This document shows, piece after piece, positions 51,777-59,034 of a stretch of DNA of 64,000 bases (its first letter is position 1; the number at the start of each line of letters is the position of its first letter). Made by a program: the position numbers and the translations under genes. Under the pieces are notes generated by a model, which did no database searches, was not told where the DNA came from, and saw only the letters and a list, made by a program, of their open reading frames with translations. Source of the stretch: JACXTP01 sp963789555. GTDB taxonomy: Archaea; Thermoplasmatota; Thermoplasmata; Methanomassiliicoccales; UBA472. The stretch lies in NCBI GenBank assembly GCA_963789555.1, contig CAWBKY010000004.1:186001-250000 (forward strand), given 5' to 3'.

Positions 51777-51981
51777 GCTGTATCACTCTGGAGGGTAACT
51801 GTCGCATGCGTATAAAAAATCGAGCCCAGATTGCATTGCTGGATAGAGTGAAATTGGCATCAATATCCATTGAGATATTGAAATGAACCGATGGGCGGGC
51901 AAAAATTCAGATGTCCAATTGACCGCCATCACAGACCATGCTCGATTGGATTTATGTAGAATGGGCATGATTCGATTGCTC

Positions 51982-53118
51982 ATGACCCCCCGCGAAAGGT
52001 TCGATTCCGCCTTGGATATGCGACCGGTCGACCGGCCCCCATTGTTCTATCAGCATCTCGGGGCGGCGAAATCGATCCTGCAGCACACAGGGCTGACCAT
52101 GCGGGAGGGGTTCCACGACCCGGAGACCTTTGCGAAGCTGGCGACCGCGGCCTACGACCTCTACGGCTTCGATAATGTCATGGCCGGGTGGGGGGACCTG
52201 CTCATCGAGGCTCAGGCGCACGGCATGGAATGGAAGTTCCCTGAGAAGGATTTCTATCCCCGTCCCGCCCAGTACCTTGACCTGGGGAAGGTGGATGGCG
52301 TCGTGCCAGTGGACCCGATGAAGGACAGGTACTGGTCCGTGCCGCTGAAGGCCGCTTCCTTGATGCAGCAGAGGATCGGCAACAAGATCAAGGTGATGGG
52401 ATGCCTGGACTCGCCTCTGCTGATAGCATCCGAACTGATCGGGATGGAACAGGCCCTGATGGCGGAATACAACTCCCCGGACCTGGTGCACGGGCTGGTG
52501 CGGAAGATCTTGGGGTCGTGCAAGGCATACGGGGAGGAGGCCAGCCGCATCGGGCTGGACACCATCTTCATGGACAACTCCTCGGCGGGAGGGGAGCTGA
52601 ACTCGCCCGAGTTCTGCGAGAGGTTCGACCATTCCCACTTGCGCGAGCTGATGGCCTCATTCAGGGCCAAAGGGCTCCATCTGGTGTTGCACAACGACTC
52701 CATCCAACCTTATCTGGACATGCAGTTGGCGCTAAAACCCAAAGGTCTGCACTTCCATCTGAAATCGGTCGACATGGTGAAAACCTTCGATATGTTGAGA
52801 GGAAAGACCTGCGTCTTCGCCGGCATCGATCATCAGGTTTTGCTGTTCCAGAAAACACCGGCGGAGATCGATGCCGAGGTGAAAAAGGTCATGAGCTGTT
52901 GGGGGGGCTCCCCCGGGTTGGCGATGAGCGGGGGCTGTGAGCTAGCCTATAAGACCCCGGTCGAGAACATCAAGGCCTTGAAGGAAGCGACGGAAAGGTA
53001 TGGTCGTAATAGGTTGAGAGCTTCGCGATCGACGGAAATGGCCGTGTTTATCCCTAGGAGAGCAGTGTTGACTAGGAAGCACCCCTCGACCGCGAAGCGT
53101 ATGTTATTGGAAGGTTAG
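51982..53118 (+). CDS. UroD/MtaA-superfamily methyltransferase with altered metal site
   Basis: Start ATG 51982 (MTPRERFDSALDMRPVDRPP) chosen because a TATA box TTTATGTA lies about 27 bases upstream, giving a leaderless message. Superfamily features: DRPPLFYQHLG, FMDNSSAGGELNSPEFCERF, GCELAYKTPVENIKALKEA. Where MtaA has HxC (zinc), this has LHNDSIQP, so the first Cys ligand is replaced by Asp; the late Cys in GGCEL remains. The frame runs 37 codons past the usual end (ATERYG), possibly through a frame error. Probably a methyltransferase of unknown substrate rather than a second MtaA. Confidence 0.75.
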   Translation: MTPRERFDSALDMRPVDRPPLFYQHLGAAKSILQHTGLTMREGFHDPETFAKLATAAYDLYGFDNVMAGWGDLLIEAQAHGMEWKFPEKDFYPRPAQYLDLGKVDGVVPVDPMKDRYWSVPLKAASLMQQRIGNKIKVMGCLDSPLLIASELIGMEQALMAEYNSPDLVHGLVRKILGSCKAYGEEASRIGLDTIFMDNSSAGGELNSPEFCERFDHSHLRELMASFRAKGLHLVLHNDSIQPYLDMQLALKPKGLHFHLKSVDMVKTFDMLRGKTCVFAGIDHQVLLFQKTPAEIDAEVKKVMSCWGGSPGLAMSGGCELAYKTPVENIKALKEATERYGRNRLRASRSTEMAVFIPRRAVLTRKHPSTAKRMLLEG

Positions 53119-53384
53119 GGCAGGAGCCTTCCCGCATGACCCCTGCCCCGGGGACTTTCCCCCATGGGCCTTCTCCATCTTTTATTTACAGGTAATAATT
53201 TCCCTTTTGGGTTTAAATAATTTATCATTTTTAGGATTTATTTATCACAATTAGGATAATTTATCATCTGAATGGTTGTGATTGTGACCGCACGTTAGAT
53301 CATACTCAACCAATGATTCGGACCATTAATGCTTCCATGGAAAAAGCTCAGCTCTAAGTAAAAAAGAAAGAAAAATGAATGAAT
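53119..53384. other. AT-rich gap with three TTTATCA repeats
   Basis: No gene. TTTATCA occurs at 53221-53227, 53241-53247 and 53260-53266, spaced 19-20 bases (about two helical turns), the last two preceded by TTAGGAT. Could be a protein-binding array or simple AT-rich drift. Confidence 0.4.
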
Positions 53385-53398
53385 GGGGGTGGACCCCC
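53385..53398 (-). terminator. Hairpin terminator of mtaA
   Basis: GGGGG (53385-53389) pairs with CCCCC (53394-53398), 11 bases past the mtaA stop. On the minus strand it runs into a T-rich tract (complement of 53361-53375). Confidence 0.55.
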
Positions 53399-53409
53399 GG
53401 TTTTACTGT

Positions 53410-54417
53410 TTAACCCTTTACGCCCTTCACCATGCCTTGGATGTTGGCCAACGGCACGCGAGCGGCGAGTCCGCAACCAGGGGCGACGAGGTTGAAGCCG
53501 GCCCTGGCAACGCGCTGGGCCTCCTTCATGCAATCCTCGGGGGTTCCCTGCAGGAGCGGCTTGACCACGCCGATGTTACCGACCAGGGCGGCGCGGCCTG
53601 CGACGAGCTCAACGGCCTTCTCAGGCTGCACCTTCTCCTCGATGCTCAGACCAGTGGCGCCAGTGGCGATCATGTGGTCGAGCAGGATGGTGGTGTCGCC
53701 GCAGATGTGCAGGACGGTCTTGGCCTTGCCAGCGTCGGCGAAGGACTCCTTGATGTAGGGCTTGGCGAACTCATCGAACATCTCACCGGACAGCATGTCG
53801 GTGGAGGCGGACGGGTCGCTCATGACGATGACATCGGCGCCAGCGTCGGCGAGGGCCTTGATGTAGGCGCGCTCGAGCTTGGCCGAGGCGGTGATGAACT
53901 TGCGGACCGGGTCCGGGTCGGTGATCATCCAGAGCAGGAGGTTCTCGGTCCCGACCAGGTGACCGGCGATGGTCAGAGGTCCGGTGGTTCCGACGACGAT
54001 CGGGAACTCCTTTCCGACCCTCTCCTTGCAGATCTTGACGGCATCGACGACGGTCTTGGCCCTTCCCTTGATTACGTCCTTCGGGACCTCGATCGAATCC
54101 TCGGCCTCGAAGGCGTGCTTCTTGATCATCGGGGTGCGGTCCTGCTTTCCCAGGTCCACGACGCAGCCCATGATCTCAGCCTCGACGGTAAGGCAGTAGG
54201 GCAGCCTCACGCACTCAAGGCCCAAGGCCTTCGGGATGGCGCAGGATAGGTCGGCCATCTTGTGGGCGTCGGTGTGAGCCTCGGGCCAGTAAACCTTGGC
54301 GGCGTCCATGACGTCGACGGTGACGCTCTGGGTGAAGCACACCACGGGGGGCCTGTCCAATTTCTTCATCTCAAGAGCGCTCATGACGCGCTCCCTTGGA
54401 GTCATGTGGGTTGACAT
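53410..54417 (-). CDS. mtaA: Methylcobamide:CoM methyltransferase
   Basis: Transfers the methyl group from a methylated corrinoid protein to CoM. 335 residues, intact. MTPRERVMSALEMKKLDRPP start, GTTGPLTIAGHLVG, zinc ligands His and Cys in VLHICGDTTILLDHM and the third Cys in VAPGCGLAARVPLANI. MtaA versus MtbA (methanol versus methylamine) cannot be settled from sequence alone. The ATG follows GGAGGAG by six bases. TATA TATATATA at 54510-54518 implies a leader of about 70 bases containing the AACCGT/ACGGTT repeat. Confidence 0.88.
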   Translation of the reverse strand: MSTHMTPRERVMSALEMKKLDRPPVVCFTQSVTVDVMDAAKVYWPEAHTDAHKMADLSCAIPKALGLECVRLPYCLTVEAEIMGCVVDLGKQDRTPMIKKHAFEAEDSIEVPKDVIKGRAKTVVDAVKICKERVGKEFPIVVGTTGPLTIAGHLVGTENLLLWMITDPDPVRKFITASAKLERAYIKALADAGADVIVMSDPSASTDMLSGEMFDEFAKPYIKESFADAGKAKTVLHICGDTTILLDHMIATGATGLSIEEKVQPEKAVELVAGRAALVGNIGVVKPLLQGTPEDCMKEAQRVARAGFNLVAPGCGLAARVPLANIQGMVKGVKG

Positions 54418-54444
54418 CTATTACTCCTCCAGTTTCTTTTTTTT

Positions 54445-54458
54445 AACCGTAAACGGTT
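54445..54458. promoter_or_regulatory. Small palindrome in the mtaA leader
   Basis: AACCGT-AA-ACGGTT, perfect six-base arms, between the predicted transcription start (about 54488) and the ribosome site. It could be a repressor site or a small leader hairpin near the start codon. Confidence 0.4.
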
Positions 54459-54556
54459 TGATGTGCGGTGCATCCGTTTAGTGTTACTTAAATGATTCCT
54501 TCAATGGACTATATATATTCAAAAGATTGCCAGTTGGTTTATCAATCGTTGGGTTG

Positions 54557-54579
54557 GGAACATCCTTCCATGATGTTCC
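54557..54579. promoter_or_regulatory. Inverted repeat upstream of the mtaA TATA box
   Basis: GGAACATC (54557-54564) and GATGTTCC (54572-54579), perfect eight-base arms with a seven-base spacer. It lies 39 bases upstream of the mtaA TATA box and 18 bases past the membrane-protein stop. Operator for mtaA or a hairpin of the upstream gene; the absence of a T-tract favours the operator. Confidence 0.4.
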
Positions 54580-54597
54580 ATAACGTACTGCCCGCCT

Positions 54598-55967
54598 TCA
54601 CAATAGCAAGGCCGGAGGAATGAGAAGGGCCAGGAAGATCAGCACCACGAACATGAACCGCTGCATCCTTGGGAACGGACCATCGTCCCGGAAGACCCAG
54701 CACAGCAAGGCCAGTATCGAGACCAAGGCCAATTGCAGGCCGAAAAGGACCATGGTGGATTCCAACATCGTTCCGATCCCATCGATGGTTATGTCCGCAG
54801 CGAGCGCCATGGCGGCCACCCCCTCGAGGGCCAGGACCGAGGCCACGATGAGCATGAGCATGTCCAACAGCATGCGGTTGAAGTTGCCCTTGAACCAGCG
54901 GAAGCCCCTCAGAAGCCAGGCCCCCAGGACTATGGAACCGAGCAAGGCGACCTGGACCCCTATCAGCATGGTCATGGTCTCCGACAGCACGCCCAAGGTT
55001 TCCAATTGCGTCTCCCCGGCGAATCCGATCAGGACCACCCCCTCCGCTGCTAAGAGCACGCCCGCCAAGGTGCCGAGCATCTGTGGTACGAAGATGAGCT
55101 TGTAATGGCACCCTCCGGCTCCACCAAGCGGCCAAGGCGAGCACCGCGAAGAAGAACATCAGGCCGCACCAGCCTGCCATCCAGATCTTCTTGCCTGTGA
55201 AGAAGTCGCCGATCGTAAAATCATTAGCTATGGTGGCCAATGCTATGAAGGCAAAGGCCGATGTCAGCATGGAAAGGGTAAGGGCGATGGTGCCGAAGCG
55301 CTTGAACTTGTCCCCGTAGTACTTGGTACCGTGTACCATCCAGACCACGAGCGGCACTAGGCCCAACGCGAATATCACCACTCCAGCCGTAAGGACGTAT
55401 ACGGCCGAGATGCCCCCGAAATCGGTGATGAACATGTCCGCCTGGCATCCGATGAGGACCGCCCCCCAGGCAACGACCACGCCTGCGGAGGCCACGCCAG
55501 CGAACCAGACCAAGAAATTGGTGTCGATCTGCTTGCGTTTGAGCCACAGCATCAGGCACAGTAAGCCCAAGGCCAAACAGTTGCGCGGACATCAGAGCCG
55601 TCGCAACCTTGCCGAAGACCCTTCCATCCTCGAAACTGATCATCGCGGCGTTGGTGGTGAAGAAGAGCCCTTCCGCCGTGACGATGGCTGCGACCAATAG
55701 GCCGATCAGATCCAACACGGTCATGATGCGCCCTTTCTTGGGCATGAAATCGGCCCATTCCAGGAGCCAAAAGAACATTATGAGGAAACCGAGGATCGCG
55801 ATCTGAGCCCCGATGAGCAGGACCGTGCTCGCCAGGATGGTGCCTACGCCTTCGATGGTGACCGGTCGGCCTGCCGAGGCAAGCACCGCCCCTTCCGCGA
55901 AGATGATGAAACCTATGAGGACCCCTACGATGTGCCTCAATTTCACCTTCAATCCTTTGCCCCCCAC
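54598..55967 (-). CDS. Polytopic membrane protein built from repeated helix pairs
   Basis: About 455 residues and roughly 12 transmembrane helices, joined over frame breaks near 55570 and 55110. A module recurs at least three times: an AEG helix, a turn with an I-[ED]-G-[VI]-G-T-[IM]-L or L-E-T-L-G motif, then a helix such as TVLLIGAQIAILGFLIMF, MTMLIGVQVALLGSIVLG or TMVLFGLQLALVSILALL. No transporter family recognised. Same strand as mtaA, 181 bases upstream of it. Internal duplication is clear; function unknown. Confidence 0.7.
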
Positions 55968-56160
55968 CTGAAGGCCGCCATGAACGAATCAATGGCGACG
56001 TTCCTAAAGGGTATTTTCATTAATTAATCTTTCACCCATAATAATCATTTTATCATCATTGATAACGAAAAGAGGGTTTATATTATGAAAATAGATAAAT
56101 ATATTATCCAGCATGAAAAACATAGAAATAAGTTATTGAAAAAGATAAAAGATGGAAGGT

Positions 56161-56175
56161 GTGGCCAAAGGCCAC
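56161..56175 (-). terminator. Hairpin terminator of the HdeD-like gene
   Basis: GTGGCC (56161-56166) and GGCCAC (56170-56175) with an AAA loop, 15 bases past the stop; the minus-strand sequence beyond is T-rich (complement of 56141-56156). Confidence 0.6.
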
Positions 56176-56189
56176 GTTATTTTTCGCCA

Positions 56190-56793
56190 TCACTTCTTGG
56201 CCGGTGCGGCCTTGGCTTCCTTGGAACCAGCGATCCCGGTCGCGATCCAAATGCCCCCTATGATGATGGCGAAGGCTCCAGCGATCCAAAGGATGGCTAG
56301 CAGGCCCGACCCAGGGTAGATGAAGAGCAGCATGCCGAAGATCAAGGACAGAATGCCGCCCAGGATCATCATGCCACGACTGGCGCTACCGATATCGTCG
56401 GACGCATCCTTGGGCATGGAGATCGCGAAGATGATCTCGAACAGCCCGAGCACGATCGCGAAGGCGGCGAACAAGTAGAGCAACGTCAATGGCGGTCGTC
56501 TCTGGCCAGAAGAATGCCATCATGGCGATGGTGAAGAGCAATATTCCCTCAATGACCATCATCCACTTGTTCCTGACCATTGGCGAGCCCGAAAGGGCGA
56601 ATGCGATCATCGCGATGCCCGCGAACAAACACATCATCCCGAAGATGATGATGACCGTCAACAGTGAAAGTTCCGGTGAGATGAATGCTAGAAAACCCCA
56701 TACGATCAGGATAAGGCCGATGATCAACTTCGCCCACCAGTCCTTGACCAGGTCTCCGGTCATTACATCCCTCTGCACCGATGCATAGTCCAT
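56190..56793 (-). CDS. HdeD/DUF308 family membrane protein
   Basis: About 200 residues with six hydrophobic helices (LIIGLILIVWGFLAFI, LLTVIIIFGMMCLFAG, MMVIEGILLFTIAMMAFFW, LYLFAAFAIVLGLFEIIF, MMILGGILSLIFGMLLF, LLAILWIAGAFAIIIGGIWI), the HdeD layout of repeated helix pairs. HdeD is linked to acid resistance in enterobacteria; its role in archaea is unknown. I chose the Met at 56793 (MDYASVQRD). Frame break near 56485. Confidence 0.8.
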
Positions 56794-56914
56794 TTTTTCT
56801 GGCTGAGATGGATCTGTTATCGAATCCCCCCTTAATATTGAACTTATATGGATTGCGCATACATAAATAGATTGTGTTGAATAAATAAATCTGAATGGAT
56901 AGATATAGGCCAAA

Positions 56915-56940
56915 ATAAATAAAAAATAAAAAAGATTGGG
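56915..56940 (-). terminator. T-tract terminator of the corrinoid-protein gene
   Basis: Past the stop at 56954 the minus strand reads a C-rich stretch (complement of GGGGTTGAAGGGG) and then a long T-rich run (complement of AAAATAAATAAAAAATAAAAAAG). No strong stem. Confidence 0.45.
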
Positions 56941-56953
56941 GTTGAAGGGGTTT

Positions 56954-57586
56954 TTACTTCAGGAGATCCATCGCGACCTTCACGGCCTCGTTGGCGTCGT
57001 AACCGAAGCCATCTGCGCCGATCTGGGTTGCGAAGTCCTTGGAGACGGCGCCGCCACCGACCATGGTCTTGACGGCTCCCTTCTTTCCGGCCTCCTTCAA
57101 CATCCTCTCGATCTCCTTCATGCCCGCCAGGGTGGGGGTCATGAGGGTGGAGGTGGCGATGATGTTGGCGTGCTCGGCCATTGCCTTGTCGACGATGTTC
57201 TTTATGGGTACATCGCGGCCGAGGTCGAAGATGGTCAGACCGGCACCGGTCAGCATTGCCTTCACAATGTTCTTGCCGATGTCGTGCACATCACCCTCGA
57301 CGACGCACATGACGACCCTTCCCTGGGCACCAGCGGACGTCTTGTCCAGCTTGGGCAATGCGACATCCAGGGCCTGGTAGAGGGTCTGAGCGGCCAGAAG
57401 GACCTGGGGCAGGTAGTACTCTTTCTTCTCGTACTTCGCACCCACGATCTCCATGGCCTTGCTCAGGCCTTCAAAGATGATGGTCTTAGCGGTCATTCCA
57501 CCCGCCATCAGTTCCTCGGTGAGGGGTTTTGCTTCCTTAATTTTCCCTTTTACAACCACTTCAATCAGTTGGTCGAGTGTTGCCAT
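56954..57586 (-). CDS. Methyltransferase corrinoid protein (MtaC/MtbC/MttC type)
   Basis: 210 residues, intact. N-terminal four-helix cap (DQLIEVVVKGKIKEAKPLTE, LPQVLLAAQTLYQALDVAL) and the cobalamin domain with EGDVHDIGKNIV (His is the lower cobalt ligand), IATSTLMTPTLAGM and VGGGAVSKDFA. It carries a methyl group from a substrate methyltransferase to MtaA. No mtaB, mtbB or mttB lies beside it, so the substrate is undecided. AGGAGG ribosome site nine bases before the ATG. Promoter shares its palindrome and 13-mer with the mcr operon. Confidence 0.9.
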   Translation of the reverse strand: MATLDQLIEVVVKGKIKEAKPLTEELMAGGMTAKTIIFEGLSKAMEIVGAKYEKKEYYLPQVLLAAQTLYQALDVALPKLDKTSAGAQGRVVMCVVEGDVHDIGKNIVKAMLTGAGLTIFDLGRDVPIKNIVDKAMAEHANIIATSTLMTPTLAGMKEIERMLKEAGKKGAVKTMVGGGAVSKDFATQIGADGFGYDANEAVKVAMDLLK

Positions 57587-57633
57587 TTCCTGCTTCCTCC
57601 TAATTATTTTAATAACCTAAGAAGTTAGGGCCC

Positions 57634-57682
57634 AATTACATTTTTTAATTATAAAGTTACTTGTGGATGGATGTACCATCCA
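57634..57682 (-). promoter_or_regulatory. Corrinoid-protein promoter with mcr-type operator
   Basis: AATTACATTTTTT (57634-57646), TATA box ATTATAAA (57647-57655 region), then TGGATGG-ATGTA-CCATCCA (57664-57682). The 13-mer is identical to the one in the mcr promoter, and 13-mer to palindrome distance is 30 bases here against 31 there. The palindrome lies within the last codons of amrS. The predicted start is near 57626, giving a leader of about 40 bases. Confidence 0.7.
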
Positions 57683-58796
57683 GATATCCAATGGCACAAT
57701 CGTTAATCAATGATGTGGCCAGTACGATCACCGCTAGTTTTTCCCCACATCTCGGGCACGAAATCCCGATCAATCTGTTTTCGATCTTGGAGAACGAAGG
57801 ACAGAACCGGCTCACTTTCTCGCCCAATACGTAACCGGGTTCGCTCTCCTCCATTGAACGTGATATCACCACGGTCGAGCAGCTCGGGCACAAAGTGTCC
57901 CTGAACCGACCTTCGGTCTCCCCTCCTAGATAGACATATCGAACGCCTTGGCCAATCATCAGGTCCCTGGCCTCTAGCATCCTTGATAGTGGCTCTGGCC
58001 CTAGATTTGACATCCGAGCAGAGGGTTGGAAACGGAATAGATGGATGGGGACGTCCGGCCCCAATTCACTCACCACCCACGCTCCGAACCGTGCCACCAT
58101 GTCCAAACCGTCGGTGATCCCCGGTATCATCAGATAGGACAGCTCCAAGTGCTTTCCAGACCTTCTGACCTGAGCACAAAGCTCCAGCACCGGCGCCAAA
58201 GAACCGCCGCAAGTGCCAGCGTATACTTCGTCATCGAATCCCTTGATGTCGATCTTGACGACATCTACGTTCCTGAGCAGATCCTCCCCCGCCCGACTCA
58301 GGATGTATCCGTTGGTGTTCAGGGCCACGAAAAGACCCGACCGATGTGCAACCTGCGCGACATCGAGGATGTACTCGGCCCAGACTATCGGTTCGTTGAA
58401 CGTGAAGGCTATCCCTATCGCGCCACGGTCGCTCGCTTCCTTGACCAGGTCTTCGGGAGGGACGTTCCGACATGGGACCGCTCGGGAAGGATGGGAGAGC
58501 ATGGAGTTCTGACAATACGCACAATCAAGGTTGCAACCGAACGTGCCGGCGGAATATATCCTCGCCCCAGGCTGGAAATGGAAGATGGGCTTCTTCTCGA
58601 TGGCGTCGCACTGGCTGACGCAAACCTGACCGTAGTTCACCGTCCATAGCGTCCCATCCCGTGCCGTCCTGACCCCACATCGTCCATAGGTGTCGGGTTT
58701 GATCAGGCAACGGTGCGGACATAGGGAGCAACGGACATCCAGGCCTTCCTTGGACCACCAACCGGCCAAGGCCCATCGGTCTGATTCAATAGTCAT
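57657..58796 (-). CDS. amrS: AmmeMemoRadiSam-system radical SAM enzyme
   Basis: Radical SAM protein of the AmrS family, about 380 residues. Cluster motif CNLDCAYCQ in YSAGTFGCNLDCAYCQNSML; N-terminal CSLCPHRCLIKPDTYGRCGVR; FTFNEPIVWAEY; and a C-terminal CPSC...CPRCGEKL zinc-ribbon-like region. The AMMECR1/Memo partner genes are not in the window. Start ATG 58796 overlaps the preceding zinc-ribbon gene by 11 bases. The last codons coincide with the palindrome of the next promoter. Substrate unknown. Confidence 0.88.
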   Translation of the reverse strand: MTIESDRWALAGWWSKEGLDVRCSLCPHRCLIKPDTYGRCGVRTARDGTLWTVNYGQVCVSQCDAIEKKPIFHFQPGARIYSAGTFGCNLDCAYCQNSMLSHPSRAVPCRNVPPEDLVKEASDRGAIGIAFTFNEPIVWAEYILDVAQVAHRSGLFVALNTNGYILSRAGEDLLRNVDVVKIDIKGFDDEVYAGTCGGSLAPVLELCAQVRRSGKHLELSYLMIPGITDGLDMVARFGAWVVSELGPDVPIHLFRFQPSARMSNLGPEPLSRMLEARDLMIGQGVRYVYLGGETEGRFRDTLCPSCSTVVISRSMEESEPGYVLGEKVSRFCPSFSKIENRLIGISCPRCGEKLAVIVLATSLINDCAIGYLDGTSIHK

Positions 58797-58881
58797 CTTC
58801 CTCGTTCTGCGAGGCCCCGCAGACAGGACATTTCCCCTGGTTCTTCTTGAGAACGTTACCACATACGATGCATTCCGTCAA
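58786..58881 (-). CDS. 31-residue zinc-ribbon / rubredoxin-like miniprotein
   Basis: TTG start at 58881, about nine bases after GGGGG, with a TATA box GTATAATA at 58898-58905. The peptide has CIVCGNVL and CPVCGAS, two CxxCG knuckles 11 residues apart, and an acidic tail NEEDDY. This is the shape of a zinc ribbon or rubredoxin-like knuckle. Its stop lies 11 bases inside amrS, so translation is coupled. Probably a metal-binding accessory or electron carrier for AmrS (inference). Too short for usual gene callers. Confidence 0.6.
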   Translation of the reverse strand: MTECIVCGNVLKKNQGKCPVCGASQNEEDDY

Positions 58882-59034
58882 TCCAGATATCCCCCTTGTA
58901 TAATACGGGTTTCAAGATAGATATTCGTTTTGCAGGGAACGGGCTGAATGATTTGCCTCGGACGGTGGTGCTATCTGTCAGCTTCTGGGCGATATCTTTT
59001 ATGTTATTAGTTACGTTCAGTAAAAGGGGGCGAT

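Noticed and set aside
56085..56300. 71-codon plus-strand frame starting MKIDKYIIQHEKH
   Set aside because: It runs through the terminator hairpin and then antisense into the HdeD-like gene; the Lys/Ile content is explained by AT-rich DNA.
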